Shown: in pieces, positions 52,313 to 61,737 of the stretch
Position numbering within the stretch: position 1 is the first letter of the stretch
Layout of the letters: each line of letters begins with the position of its first letter
Source: Bacteroidia bacterium
GTDB lineage: Bacteria; Bacteroidota; Bacteroidia; B-17B0; Aurantibacillaceae
NCBI GenBank assembly: GCA_026003255.1
Contig: BPGX01000002.1
Location: forward strand, 62,001-126,000
Direction of reading: 5' to 3'
Length of the DNA stretch: 64,000 nt
The notes under the pieces: model-generated
The model's database searches: none
What the model saw: the letters and a program-made list of their open reading frames with translations, nothing else
What the model was told of the DNA's origin: nothing
Made by a program: the position numbers and the translations under genes

Positions 52313-52657
52313 CTAAGCGCTTTCTTCCCCCTCCAATTCACCTCGGATTTTAATTGTAAGGTCTGGTGTATTTTCGTTTAACTTAATCTGGCAGGCCAGG
52401 CGAGATGTGGGGTATATTTGAGGCAAAGTGTCCAACATGTTCCATTCGTCATTAGAAGGTTCTGGAAGTTGGTCATAATTTTCAATAATTTCTATGTGAC
52501 AGGTAGCGCATAAAGCCATACCACCACAAGTGGCTAAAATAGGATAACCATTTGCTTTAAGAAACTCCATTAAGTTTAAACCCAGGTCAGAAGGAGCTGT
52601 TAGTTCTTTTTTTTGTTCATTTTTATCAATAACCTTTATTTTTATATCTTTACTCAT
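52313..52657 (-). CDS. 2Fe-2S ferredoxin
   Basis: This 114-residue plant/adrenodoxin-type ferredoxin has the cluster ligands C-x5-C-x2-C in LATCGGMALCATCHIEI. The fourth Cys is in SRLACQIKL. The N-terminal KIKVIDKNEQKKELTAPSDL fits the beta-grasp fold, with no membrane segment. It transfers electrons to an unidentified partner; neither an isc cluster nor a cytochrome P450 is nearby. A barrel protein gene is 9 nt upstream on the same strand. Confidence 0.93.
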   Translation of the reverse strand: MSKDIKIKVIDKNEQKKELTAPSDLGLNLMEFLKANGYPILATCGGMALCATCHIEIIENYDQLPEPSNDEWNMLDTLPQIYPTSRLACQIKLNENTPDLTIKIRGELEGEESA

Positions 52658-52666
52658 AAAAAAGAT

Positions 52667-53281
52667 TTAATATGGTTTTAAATAGAATCCACCATGTAAA
52701 AGACCTCCTCCAAAGATACCCAGTTCTAAAAAAGCACCAAAAAATTTATTAATAGGAAATCTATATCCTGCTGCGAAACGAAATGCAACTGGAGGAACTG
52801 CAAAAATCCCCTCTTCGTTTTTATCACCAGAAATTACCTTTAATCTTGACTCAAGGTAACCTAAAGAAAAAGAAAAATAACCGGTACCCTGTTTGGTAAT
52901 ATCTACATATTTACAAAATTTTGCCATATAACGCACCCTATACCAAATCAATTTATTTTCAATTAAATCAGGAGGAGGATTTGAGTTTATCTCTTTCCAT
53001 GACATTGTATGTTGATTGTATTGAATATCAAAACCTATTGAAAAATTTTTTGAAATAAGTAATTCTATTCTTGCACCGATAGGTCCAAAAACGGATCCTT
53101 TGTAATCTAAAAATGTAGAATCTGATTTTTTAGATTTAACTAACTTATTTACCAGTGTAATACCTCCATAATAACCATCAATGATTAAATTCCATTTTTT
53201 TACACATAAAGTGTCTTGTGAAAAAAAGATAAAAGAACAAAAAGAAAAGATAAAGGTGAAAAATACTCTTTTTATTTTCAT
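52667..53281 (-). CDS. Outer-membrane beta-barrel protein
   Basis: This 204-residue protein has a signal peptide (VFFTFIFSFCSFIFFSQ) and a short beta-barrel-like mature part. Alternating aromatic strands include NFSIGFDIQYNQHTMSW, YVDITKQGTGYFSFSLGYLE and FAAGYRFPINKFFGAFLELG, ending with an aromatic residue (FYLKPY). This fits small OmpA/OmpX-type barrels of Bacteroidota. The ligand is unknown. It is upstream of the ferredoxin gene with a 9-nt gap; operon membership is plausible. Confidence 0.75.
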   Translation of the reverse strand: MKIKRVFFTFIFSFCSFIFFSQDTLCVKKWNLIIDGYYGGITLVNKLVKSKKSDSTFLDYKGSVFGPIGARIELLISKNFSIGFDIQYNQHTMSWKEINSNPPPDLIENKLIWYRVRYMAKFCKYVDITKQGTGYFSFSLGYLESRLKVISGDKNEEGIFAVPPVAFRFAAGYRFPINKFFGAFLELGIFGGGLLHGGFYLKPY

Positions 53282-53410
53282 TTATCCCAAATTATTCATC
53301 AGGCATTTCTCAAATGTTGTACATTCTTGATTAATGCTATTTTTTAAGGAATTATTTGTTTTCACTCTTCGAGAGGTGGAAGAGTAGTTGTATGAATAAA
53401 GAATAAGATC

Positions 53411-53457
53411 GTTATCTCGAGGATGCAAAGCATCCAAAACAATCTCTTGTGAATATT
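53411..53457 (+). repeat. Diverged copy of the GTCATTGCGAGG...CAATC repeat
   Basis: It reads GTTATCTCGAGGATGC, GCATCC and AACAATCTCTTGTGAATA. It keeps the same order and end (TGTGAATA) as 109-157, with its own internal palindrome GGATGCAAAGCATCC. Confidence 0.6.
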
Positions 53458-53486
53458 TCTGATCTTTATAGCAAAATTTGAGTTTA

Positions 53487-55634
53487 TTAAAAATCGAATC
53501 TACCTTTATGATCTTCAATGTTGGCTTTTTCTTTTAAAGCATTGTACACTTCATATTCTGCACGGCCAGCAAGTGTTTGGTTATTTTGTTGTTGAAGTAA
53601 TTTTATATCTGCAGAGTTTTCAAGTTTTTCATCTGTTTTAATTACTACAAATACGCCATTTTCTCCTTTTTTAGGTGCGGACAATTTATTCAAGGGGATT
53701 GCATAAGCCGTTCCTATTAAAGCATCTTCTCTACCTATTCCAAAAACATTGAATGAAGTAAACACTAAATTATCTTGTTTTTGAGTAGATATTTTCAAGT
53801 TATTCGCCAATGTAGTAATATCGTTTGTTTTCTGAGCAGCAAACTCCTGCAGTAACTTTTCAGCTTTTTTATCACGAATAACTCGCACTATGACATCTTC
53901 TTTTACTTCATCTAATGGTAAAATACCTTTGTTTTTAATATGTGTAAGTTTAGCAACAATATATTTGTTTTTGAATTCAAAAACAGGTGATACATCGCCT
54001 TTGTTTGCTTTGTATACCCAACGAGTGAACTCTTTTGTATTTTCTAAACCAGGTAAGTAATTATCACCTTCGTGGATATTATCTAATACCCTCTTGGTCA
54101 GTTTTAATTTTTCAACTCCTTTATCAAAACTTTCTGATGTATTAAAGTTTCCAGCAAAAGAAGCCGCTTCTGAATAGTATTTATTAGTAGTTTCGGCACT
54201 TGGTGCTATTTCTCTATAAATTTGACCCACTCTATAACTTAAATGTTTGTTTTTAGAAACATCTAATACTTCAATAATATGATAACCAAATTGTGTTTCT
54301 ACTACTGAAATATCGCCCTTTTTACCTAATAAACCAGCATTTTTGAATGGTTCAACAAAACCTGTTGTTTCGGTAAACCAACCATAATCTCCACCTTTAT
54401 CAATAGATCCCGGATCATCAGAAACAGTTTTCACTAAGGTATCAAAACTTACTTTTTTCTTTTTAATTAAAGTTAATAAACTATCCGCAATGGCTTTTGC
54501 TCTTTCTTTCGTTCGTTGAGAATTGTTACGAATATCATTTAGTCCAATTAGAATGTGTCTTACTCTTGCAGAATCAGCTACCTCTTGTTTGGCTAAAAGT
54601 TTATAAATTTTAAAGTAATTACCTTCTGTATGTGGACCTGAAACATAACCTACAGGAGCGTCAAAGAAAACAGAATCCGAGATAATTAGTGTTGTTTTAG
54701 TAAAATTATTAATTATCAACTCGCCTCCTTCGTTATTATCCTGAATAAAAGAAGAATCTTCTTTTGGAGAAAGATCTTTGAATTTTGCTGCAATTTCTTT
54801 CATTTCTTTTTCAATGCTCTTTACATCTTCTTCAGTTGGAATTACATCAAAAGATACATATTCTACTGAACGTGTAGTAATAGGATTGTAAAATTCATAT
54901 TTGTGTTCTTTATAGTATTTTTCAATATCATCTTCAGTATATTTTACATCTGCATCATTTATGGTTTCATATTTTTTCATGGCATAAGTAACGCTCATTT
55001 TTTTATTACTTTCATTGTTTAATATCTCAGCCCAGAATTTAGGTGTATAAAGAGATTTCTTAATAAGTACTGAGTATTTTTCAGCTTTTCTATAATCACT
55101 GATGGCTTTTTCCATGCTTTTCCAGAAACGTTCCTGATCAGGGTTCATTTGATTGACCCACATTTGTAATTTTCTTGTATCTAATGTTCCATCAGGATTA
55201 GCAAAACCTTCGTAGATTTTACCGGTTTTTTGATCCGTAAGTTGTTGTAAAATCATTTGATGTGGCTCCACAAGCATGATATAAAACAACTCTTCTTCTC
55301 CAATTCCAATCCCTGCTTTTTGATATTGTGGATTAATAACTTTATCGTTAATGAGTTGCGTCCAGACATTTTCGATAATGTTTTTCTTCATATTATCATC
55401 AATATTGGCATTTGGATTCATTTGCAAGATGTTATTGATTTGTTGATTGACCAGATTTTGAAAATCCATGTAATCAATTTTATCACCGTTAATGACACCC
55501 ACAGTTCTTTCTTCGGAAGTAAAGATGCTGCTACCAGAACCCAATAATGCTTCTAAAATAAAAATCAAGAGCGCTAAACCCGTAAGCCCTACTAATAACC
55601 CTGTTCTTTTTCTAATGCTTTCTAATACACTCAT
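53487..55634 (-). CDS. Peptidylprolyl isomerase, SurA/PpiD-like periplasmic chaperone
   Basis: This 715-residue protein has a single N-terminal membrane anchor (TGLLVGLTGLALLIFILEAL) and a SurA-N-like helical region. A parvulin (PPIC) domain appears near residues 350-450: RVRHILIGLNDIRNNSQRTK, KKKVSFDTLVKTVSDDPG and YGWFTETTGFVEPFKNAGLL. It also has a long C-terminal region. This is the PpiD/YajG-type architecture of inner-membrane chaperones that help outer-membrane proteins fold. It is divergent from clpP across about 116 nt. A short unknown frame at its end (53282-53518) is probably not a gene. Confidence 0.9.
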   Translation of the reverse strand: MSVLESIRKRTGLLVGLTGLALLIFILEALLGSGSSIFTSEERTVGVINGDKIDYMDFQNLVNQQINNILQMNPNANIDDNMKKNIIENVWTQLINDKVINPQYQKAGIGIGEEELFYIMLVEPHQMILQQLTDQKTGKIYEGFANPDGTLDTRKLQMWVNQMNPDQERFWKSMEKAISDYRKAEKYSVLIKKSLYTPKFWAEILNNESNKKMSVTYAMKKYETINDADVKYTEDDIEKYYKEHKYEFYNPITTRSVEYVSFDVIPTEEDVKSIEKEMKEIAAKFKDLSPKEDSSFIQDNNEGGELIINNFTKTTLIISDSVFFDAPVGYVSGPHTEGNYFKIYKLLAKQEVADSARVRHILIGLNDIRNNSQRTKERAKAIADSLLTLIKKKKVSFDTLVKTVSDDPGSIDKGGDYGWFTETTGFVEPFKNAGLLGKKGDISVVETQFGYHIIEVLDVSKNKHLSYRVGQIYREIAPSAETTNKYYSEAASFAGNFNTSESFDKGVEKLKLTKRVLDNIHEGDNYLPGLENTKEFTRWVYKANKGDVSPVFEFKNKYIVAKLTHIKNKGILPLDEVKEDVIVRVIRDKKAEKLLQEFAAQKTNDITTLANNLKISTQKQDNLVFTSFNVFGIGREDALIGTAYAIPLNKLSAPKKGENGVFVVIKTDEKLENSADIKLLQQQNNQTLAGRAEYEVYNALKEKANIEDHKGRFDF

Positions 55635-55728
55635 AAAAATGATTTAAGGCGGCGAATATAATAAAAATAATACTTTTTAAAATGAATAGTAAAAAATTAA
55701 AAATATTCTGGCATAGAATAAAATTAAC

Positions 55729-55736
55729 TATGTTTG
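55729..55736 (+). promoter_or_regulatory. -7 promoter box of clpP
   Basis: TATGTTTG matches TAnnTTTG. Transcription would start near 55743, so translation from upstream ATG codons (55682 and 55730) is unlikely and ATG 55751 is preferred. Confidence 0.6.
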
Positions 55737-55750
55737 CCACAAAAAAAGCT

Positions 55751-56431
55751 ATGTTCAAGAAAGATGAATTTTACAAGTATGCTATTAAACATAGAGGTAT
55801 TAGTAGTTTAACGCTTCATCGTTATCAATCGAGGTTTTATGCTTCTATGACGCCTTATATTATTGAAGAGCGTCAGTTGAATGTCGCACAAATGGATGTA
55901 TTTTCAAGATTGATGATGGACAGAATTATTTTTTTAGGCACTGGTATTGATGACCAGGTAGCAAATATCGTTGAAGCACAGTTGTTATTTTTAGAGTCGG
56001 TAGATGCTAAAAAAGATATTACGATTTACATTAATAGCCCGGGAGGTTCTGTGTATGCAGGATTGGGTATTTATGATACCATGCAATTTGTAAAGCCGGA
56101 TATTTCAACTGTTTGCACAGGAATTGCAGCAAGTATGGGTGCTGTACTTCAATGTGCAGGTACAAAAGGGAAACGTGCAGCATTAAAACACGCAAGAATT
56201 ATGATCCATCAGCCATTGGGCGGTGCTGAAGGACAGGCATCTGATATTGAAATCACCGCCAGAGAAATACAAAAGTTGAAAAAAGAATTGTACGAGATTA
56301 TTGCTCATCACTCGGGTCAACCTTATGAAAAAATCTGGCAAGATGCTGACAGAGATTATTGGATGACTTCTGAAGAAGCAAAAGAATATGGAATGATTGA
56401 TGAAGTTCTCATTGGCAATAAGGGTCAGTAA
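55751..56431 (+). CDS. clpP: ATP-dependent Clp protease proteolytic subunit
   Basis: This 226-residue serine protease subunit works with ClpX/ClpA ATPases to degrade proteins. The triad is Ser128 ([13 protein letters not shown]), His153 ([11 protein letters not shown]) and Asp202 (DADRDYWMT). The spacing (25 and 49 residues) matches the family. Other conserved parts are [20 protein letters not shown] and [20 protein letters not shown]. The start was moved from 55682 to ATG 55751, which gives [19 protein letters not shown], like other Bacteroidota ClpP, and lies downstream of a promoter box. No clpX follows in the window; a lipoprotein gene lies 17 nt downstream. Confidence 0.94.
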   Translation: MFKKDEFYKYAIKHRGISSLTLHRYQSRFYASMTPYIIEERQLNVAQMDVFSRLMMDRIIFLGTGIDDQVANIVEAQLLFLESVDAKKDITIYINSPGGSVYAGLGIYDTMQFVKPDISTVCTGIAASMGAVLQCAGTKGKRAALKHARIMIHQPLGGAEGQASDIEITAREIQKLKKELYEIIAHHSGQPYEKIWQDADRDYWMTSEEAKEYGMIDEVLIGNKGQ

Positions 56432-56448
56432 GCAATTATTTTGACGAA

Positions 56449-57270
56449 ATGAAGCAAGTATATGTGTGTTTCTTTTCCTCGTTAATTATTATTTTATATT
56501 CCTGTAAAGAATCTTTAAGTAAGAAAAACACTTCTGATTGTATTGTTATTGAAGAAGGCGAATGTCTAACTGCTAAAGAGTTGGCATTTGCCTCTAATTA
56601 TACTAATAAACAGGATAGTGAAATGATTGTAAAAAAGTATATTGAAAAATGGAAAGCGAATTTGACATTGTATAAAAAAGCCCAAAAAGAAGTAACCGTT
56701 GATGAGGAGGAGTTGAATGCATATATTACTGAATTGAAAAGGCAATACTATATTTCTGCATATATTAAAAAATATATTGATGAAAATCTTGATACAACGA
56801 TATTAAACAAAGAAATAATAGAATATTATCAGAAAAATAAAGAAAACTTTAAGCTTTCCAGCAATATTGTGCAACTGTTTTATGTAAAGTTAAACGATGA
56901 TGAACGAGATATTGCAGAGTACAAAAAACTTCTTAGTGGAAAAGACAAACAAAAGTTATTTTCATTTATTTCTGAAAAATCGAATGGATATTTTATAGAA
57001 GATAGTTTGTGGTTAAAGTGGGAAGATCTTACAAGAGAGGTAGGATTTCTAAAAAATTATGAGGTTCAAAGAATACCAAAAGGTAAAATCATAGAATGGC
57101 GGGATGGAACATATTATTATTATATTAAAATCAAAGATTATAAAACTAAAGATGAATATTCGCCTATCATTTATGAAAAAGAAAAAATAAAACGAATTAT
57201 TTTAGAAGATAGAAAAAGGGAATTAGTTGAAAAACTATATAAAGAGGAAATTTTTAGAGAAAGAAAATAA
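56449..57270 (+). CDS. Lipoprotein, possibly SurA-N-like periplasmic chaperone
   Basis: This 273-residue protein has a lipoprotein signal (VCFFSSLIIILYSCKES; lipobox YSC). A helical region follows (VKKYIEKWKANLTLYKKAQ, VDEEELNAYITELKRQYYIS) that resembles the N-terminal substrate-binding part of SurA/PrsA chaperones. A complete parvulin core is not clear; segments such as IVQLFYVKLNDDERDI and FSFISEKSNGYFIEDSLWLK may be its degenerate form. It lies downstream of clpP with a 17-nt gap; co-transcription is likely. The chaperone role is an inference. Confidence 0.6.
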   Translation: MKQVYVCFFSSLIIILYSCKESLSKKNTSDCIVIEEGECLTAKELAFASNYTNKQDSEMIVKKYIEKWKANLTLYKKAQKEVTVDEEELNAYITELKRQYYISAYIKKYIDENLDTTILNKEIIEYYQKNKENFKLSSNIVQLFYVKLNDDERDIAEYKKLLSGKDKQKLFSFISEKSNGYFIEDSLWLKWEDLTREVGFLKNYEVQRIPKGKIIEWRDGTYYYYIKIKDYKTKDEYSPIIYEKEKIKRIILEDRKRELVEKLYKEEIFRERK

Positions 57271-57346
57271 ATATGATTCCACAAATTGATAAAAATTTTC
57301 GAAGTTTGTTTTTTGAAATTGCCAATAATGCACGAATATATTAGAA

Positions 57347-57393
57347 AAATAGAACGCTGATAACGTTGATTTAGACAGATTTTTGCAGATTGC
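57347..57393 (+). repeat. Dispersed repeat (AAATAGAAC...CAGATT), plus orientation
   Basis: AAATAGAACGCTGATAACG, then GATTTAGACAG and GCAGATTGC match the minus-strand copy at 11331-11381 in order and spacing. The rest of the 247-nt gap (57271-57517) is AT-rich with no recognised feature. Confidence 0.5.
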
Positions 57394-57517
57394 TTTTTAA
57401 GATTTTCAACTTCCCATTAATTGAAAGGTTTTCATTCATTGGTGTGTTATTGGAAGAATTTCATTAATATTTGCATTAAAATAAAAAATAGAGATACAAT
57501 TTTATAAACTTTGTAAA

Positions 57518-58384
57518 TCACCAAACTAAATAATGTTTTAATTTATCCCATGTATCATTATCCATAATTTGTTTTATTTTTTCTTGAGTAAAAGGTTGTT
57601 TTGTTTTTTGGATATCTAAAATTTTTATCACCAAATCCTTCGTAAAATATGGATGACGAATCAGGGTTTTAAAGTCAGCTGTGGTGAGATTAATTTTCTT
57701 GATTAAAGAAGTATCAATTAAAATTTCATTTCGTTGTGTAATTATATTGTATAGTGAATCACGAATACCATACACTTCTTTCAGTTGTTCTAATGAATAA
57801 AACCCCCCTAAACGATTTCGATATTTTATAATACGTTGAGATAAAGTTTTTCCAATACCTTTTAGTTGCTCTAATTGAGTACTATCAGCAGAGTTGAGTT
57901 CAATAGAAATATAATTTTCTTTGGACTTGGGAGAATATTTCCTTTTTTCATTTTCAGAAGAAAAAGAATGAGTTTCGTTTTTATCAATGAGAATATACGG
58001 TTCTATCTTTTGATAGATAGAATCATTCATTGCATAAAGTTTTTCTAATGATTCTTTTGAATGAAATTTCCCCCCAGCATTTCTGTAATTGATGATATTA
58101 CGAATGAGTTTATCTGAAAATCCCAATGCTTTCATTTCGTCTTCCTGAATTGTATTGGGATTAAAGAAAAACAAAGAATCTTTTTTGATAACTGTTTTTG
58201 ATGATGTATCTGCAACAGTGTTTTCAATTACCAATTGTGCAAAGTACAACTCCTTTTTTTCTGGCAATGGATGATACAACCATTTAATTAACAACACAAT
58301 CACCAACAAAACAAAGAGTACAAGCGTGCCTCTTCTTTGTGTTTTACTTAAAATATACCATTCTCTTAGCCATCTTTTTAGCAT
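57518..58384 (-). CDS. ComEA-like helix-hairpin-helix protein
   Basis: This 288-residue protein has an N-terminal membrane helix (RGTLVLFVLLVIVLLIKWLY) followed by three helix-hairpin-helix DNA-binding units. They are seen as FSDKLIRNIINYRNAGG then FHSKESLEKLYAMND, LKGIGKTLSQRIIKYRNRLG then FYSLEQLKEVYGI, and FKTLIRHPYFTKDLVIKIL. ComEA-type proteins bind incoming DNA in the periplasm during transformation; longer multi-unit versions occur in Bacteroidota. The start was set to ATG 58384 because the codon at 58387 is GTG preceding it. It is downstream of the enoyl-CoA hydratase gene with 24 nt between. Confidence 0.82.
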   Translation of the reverse strand: MLKRWLREWYILSKTQRRGTLVLFVLLVIVLLIKWLYHPLPEKKELYFAQLVIENTVADTSSKTVIKKDSLFFFNPNTIQEDEMKALGFSDKLIRNIINYRNAGGKFHSKESLEKLYAMNDSIYQKIEPYILIDKNETHSFSSENEKRKYSPKSKENYISIELNSADSTQLEQLKGIGKTLSQRIIKYRNRLGGFYSLEQLKEVYGIRDSLYNIITQRNEILIDTSLIKKINLTTADFKTLIRHPYFTKDLVIKILDIQKTKQPFTQEKIKQIMDNDTWDKLKHYLVW

Positions 58385-58408
58385 CACAACATCTTACTTC
58401 GCTGCAAA

Positions 58409-59206
58409 CTAATTCCCCTGAAAATTGGGTTTTCTTTTTTCAAGGAATGCGCCTACACCTTCTTTGAAATCTTCGGTGCCAAAGGATTTTCCAAACTCTT
58501 CAATTTCCACTTCATAGCCATTGAGTTGTGGATTGTATCCTGCATTAATAGCACGGATAGCAGCAGCAATAGCAGTAGGAGATTTGGTAGAAATACTTTT
58601 CGCAAGTTCCAGACATTTACTTATCAATTCTTGAGGGGCAACAACATGATTGATTAATCCCCACTTGTATCCATCATTCGCATCAATCATATTTCCGGTT
58701 AAAATCATTTCAAAAGCTTTACCTTTTCCAACCAGGTGGGCCAAACGTTGCGTGCCGCCATAACCCGGAATTACTCCTAATCCTACTTCTGGAAATCCAA
58801 GTTTAGATGCAGTAGTAGCCACACGAATATGACAGGCCAACGCTAATTCTAAACCGCCCCCTAATGCAAAGCCGTGTATTGCCGCAATAGTGGGCTTGGA
58901 ATAATTTTCCAGAAAGTTGAAAATTTTAAAGTGCCCGTGAGCACTCATTTGTTTGCCTTCTTCAACGGAATAATGTGCAAATTCTGCTATGTCGGCACCC
59001 GCTACAAATGCTTTTTCACCAGCACCTTTGATAATAAGGCAACGAACCTCTTTATTTTGTTCTGCTTCTACTAATACCTCGTGTAAATCATCTATTGTTT
59101 TACGATTTAAAGCATTTAATTTATCAGGACGATTGATAGTGATTAACAAAGTGTGATGTTCCAGCATTTCAGTGAGCACATAAGGTGATGTTGCAATCAT
59201 TGTCAT
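58409..59206 (-). CDS. Enoyl-CoA hydratase/isomerase family protein (crotonase)
   Basis: The product has 265 residues from ATG 59206. The crotonase fold adds water to trans-2-enoyl-CoA in beta-oxidation or butyrate-type pathways. Key segments are LLITINRPDKLNALNRKTID, VAGADIAEFAHYSVEEGKQM (CoA-site oxyanion loop), IHGFALGGGLELALACHIRV (active site Glu in this region), and FPEVGLGVIPGYGGTQRLAH. The upstream TTG (59218) overlaps a TTTG promoter-like box, so the internal ATG is chosen. It is divergent from the YfhO gene across about 85 nt. Confidence 0.9.
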   Translation of the reverse strand: MTMIATSPYVLTEMLEHHTLLITINRPDKLNALNRKTIDDLHEVLVEAEQNKEVRCLIIKGAGEKAFVAGADIAEFAHYSVEEGKQMSAHGHFKIFNFLENYSKPTIAAIHGFALGGGLELALACHIRVATTASKLGFPEVGLGVIPGYGGTQRLAHLVGKGKAFEMILTGNMIDANDGYKWGLINHVVAPQELISKCLELAKSISTKSPTAIAAAIRAINAGYNPQLNGYEVEIEEFGKSFGTEDFKEGVGAFLEKRKPNFQGN

Positions 59207-59234
59207 TTTTTGGGGCAAATTTGAGGAAAATTTT

Positions 59235-59264
59235 TTGAATACAACAGAAATTTATGAATATTTG
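59235..59264 (+). promoter_or_regulatory. Promoter of the yfhO gene
   Basis: TTG at 59235-59237 and AATATTTG at 59257-59264 (one mismatch to TAnnTTTG) have a 19-nt spacer. The TTG had been a possible start codon. Confidence 0.55.
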
Positions 59265-59291
59265 CCATTTCTAAATTTTAGATGTTTTTCT

Positions 59292-61727
59292 ATGTCCAAA
59301 AAAGCAGTTCAGGCAAAGAGTAATATAAATTTATATCCTCCTATAGTTCAATCTTTACACAAGAAGTGGAATTGGATAAGTTTATTGATAATCATTTTAA
59401 CAGGTGTTTTTATATTTTCGGATTTTCTTTTTCAGGAAAAACTTTTTCTCTTCAAAGACATAGGTAGTGATACATTAAATGGTGTATGGCCATATCATTA
59501 TTTATATGCAAAGTATCTTCATAAAATAGGTATTCCTGAATGGTCTTTTCAGGAAGGCATGGGACAAAGTATTTTTCCAGGATTTTCAAGAGACCCATTT
59601 CAAATGATAACATATTTATTAGGAACATCAAGTGTCCCAAGGATTTTTATTTACATTGAATTTCTGAAAATTGTTTTAAGTGGATGGGTGTTTTATTTTT
59701 TCTTAAGAATGTGGAAGTTAAGTCCATTTACTTCTACAATAGGCGCACTAATGTTTTCATACTCCGGATTTATGATTATTGGGGCATGTTGGTATTTATT
59801 TACGTATGAAGGTTTGATGATGGCTTTAATGTTGTATGGTTTTGAAAAAATTTATCAGGAGAAAAATGGTTGGTGGTTTTTTGTAAGTATTTTAGGTATT
59901 AGTATTTCTATGCCATTTGATTTGTGGTTATTTGGAATATTCTTTTTATCGTATTGTATATTTCGGATAAGTTTGGACAAAAATTGGAATTGGCTGATAT
60001 TAAGACCCGTTGTTTTTAGAATTGCTGTATTTGGTATTGCTGGTGTTTTAATAACAGGCCCTTTCTTTTTAGAAATATTATTTCAGATGTTGAATAGTCC
60101 AAGAGGTTCAGGAGAAATATCGTATACCAATATATTATCTTCCAGACCGATGTTTTCATTGATTGATAAATTACAATTTGGCACTTTTGTAATGCGGCAA
60201 TTTTCTACGGACTTAATGGGTTCGGGCAGTCAATTCAGCGGATGGTATAACTTTTTGGAAGCCCCCGTTTCTTATTCCTCTATTCTATCATTGATTTTAT
60301 TACCGATAAGTTTTACATACTTCAACAAACTTGAACGTAAAGTGTTTTTGATTTTTTTATTAGTGTGGTTTTTTACACTAATATTTCCTTATTTTCGTAC
60401 AATGGTCTGGGCGTTTACAGGAGATTATTACAGAGGATATTCCATGTTTTTTGTTATTATTTTCGTTTTGTATGCATGCATAGGATTAGATAGAATGATT
60501 CAAACTGGAAGAGTTAATGTTCTTGTTCTTATTTCAACTTTTTTAGTTTTATTAATAGCATTAAATTACAATTATTTCAAAGACACAAAAAATCTTTCAG
60601 GGCTTATTCCTCAAAAAGATTCTTCAGTACTTACCATAGTTCATACATTTTTGATTTTATATTTTGTTGTGCTACTATTATTAAATTCTATAAAAAAACA
60701 TTGGATTGTACTTGTTTTAGGAATATTGCTTATGATTGAATTGATTGTTCTTGATAGATTGACTGTTACAAGAAGAGATGTGATGTATGTCAAAGAATTA
60801 AATGAAAAAGTTAGCTACAACGATTATACAATTGATGCTGTGCAATGGATAAAAAAACACGATAGGGATTTATTTTATAGAATAGATAAAGCGGGATATT
60901 ATTCCTCAGGAGCAATTCATGGTAGTTTGAATGATAACAGGATTCAAGGTTATTATACTACATCAAACTACAACTCTTTTGCACAATTGAACTATGTTCG
61001 CTATTTCATTACGATGGGTATTATTAATAAAAATAACGAGGTAGAAGCGCGTTGGATACCGGGATTGGTAGGGCATCCACTGTTAGAAAGCCAGAATCAA
61101 GTCAAATATGTTTTGATAAAAGCACTTATTCCTCAACAGTGGAAACTGATGTTTGACTCTTTAACGACTCAAGGTGATGTGAAAATTTTGAAAAACAAAT
61201 ATGAACTACCATTTGGTTATACTTACAATAAAGTGATGAAATTATCTGACTTTGAGAAAATTACGCCATTTAAAAGAGAAATGATTACTTTTCAAACAGC
61301 AGTATTAGATGATTCGACATTTTACAAATTGTCAAAAGAGTTAAAAGAATATAACTTGTCAGATACTACTATTGCAGATAACTTTACCTTTGATAAATTG
61401 GCGAAATTGAGAGACACACTTGCAGAAGAACATTTAGAATTGCAATCGTTTTCTGAAAATTACATCAAAGGTAAAATTAAAGTAAGTGAAAATAAAATTT
61501 TATACTTGTCGTTTCCGCAAGATAATGGTTGGAAAATTAAAGTTAACGGAAAAGCAACCAGCAGTTTCAGAGTAAATGGTGGTATGACCGGAATTTTTTT
61601 GCCAAAGGGAGAATATGAGATTGAAATGGAATTTCATTTACCTTATGCATCAAAAGGTTTAATCATGTCAGGTCTTGGAATATTAATGCTCATTGGTTGG
61701 GGATTCATTAGCCGAAAATTCGATTAA
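59292..61727 (+). CDS. YfhO-family membrane protein
   Basis: This 811-residue protein has about twelve membrane helices in the first two thirds (WISLLIIILTGVFIFSDFLF, WVFYFFLRMWKLSPFTSTIG and others). A soluble C-terminal domain (VSENKILYLSFPQDNGWKIK, VNGGMTGIFLPKGEYEIEME) lies before a last helix. It matches the bacterial YfhO family, which acts in glycosylation of teichoic acids or other surface glycolipids in Firmicutes and is widespread in Bacteroidota without a known role. The start was moved to ATG 59292 because of the promoter at 59235-59264. It runs into recJ with an 11-nt gap. Confidence 0.85.
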   Translation: MSKKAVQAKSNINLYPPIVQSLHKKWNWISLLIIILTGVFIFSDFLFQEKLFLFKDIGSDTLNGVWPYHYLYAKYLHKIGIPEWSFQEGMGQSIFPGFSRDPFQMITYLLGTSSVPRIFIYIEFLKIVLSGWVFYFFLRMWKLSPFTSTIGALMFSYSGFMIIGACWYLFTYEGLMMALMLYGFEKIYQEKNGWWFFVSILGISISMPFDLWLFGIFFLSYCIFRISLDKNWNWLILRPVVFRIAVFGIAGVLITGPFFLEILFQMLNSPRGSGEISYTNILSSRPMFSLIDKLQFGTFVMRQFSTDLMGSGSQFSGWYNFLEAPVSYSSILSLILLPISFTYFNKLERKVFLIFLLVWFFTLIFPYFRTMVWAFTGDYYRGYSMFFVIIFVLYACIGLDRMIQTGRVNVLVLISTFLVLLIALNYNYFKDTKNLSGLIPQKDSSVLTIVHTFLILYFVVLLLLNSIKKHWIVLVLGILLMIELIVLDRLTVTRRDVMYVKELNEKVSYNDYTIDAVQWIKKHDRDLFYRIDKAGYYSSGAIHGSLNDNRIQGYYTTSNYNSFAQLNYVRYFITMGIINKNNEVEARWIPGLVGHPLLESQNQVKYVLIKALIPQQWKLMFDSLTTQGDVKILKNKYELPFGYTYNKVMKLSDFEKITPFKREMITFQTAVLDDSTFYKLSKELKEYNLSDTTIADNFTFDKLAKLRDTLAEEHLELQSFSENYIKGKIKVSENKILYLSFPQDNGWKIKVNGKATSSFRVNGGMTGIFLPKGEYEIEMEFHLPYASKGLIMSGLGILMLIGWGFISRKFD

Positions 61728-61737
61728 TAGCAGATTT

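Noticed and set aside
53282-53518. Possible 78-residue reading frame downstream of the PpiD-like gene
   Set aside because: It overlaps a copy of the dispersed repeat (53411-53457), overlaps the PpiD-like gene by 32 nt, has no family resemblance and lacks a promoter; probably a chance frame.
57272-57343. 23-codon frame after the lipoprotein at 56449
   Set aside because: It ends just before a dispersed repeat and shows no recognisable product; likely chance.
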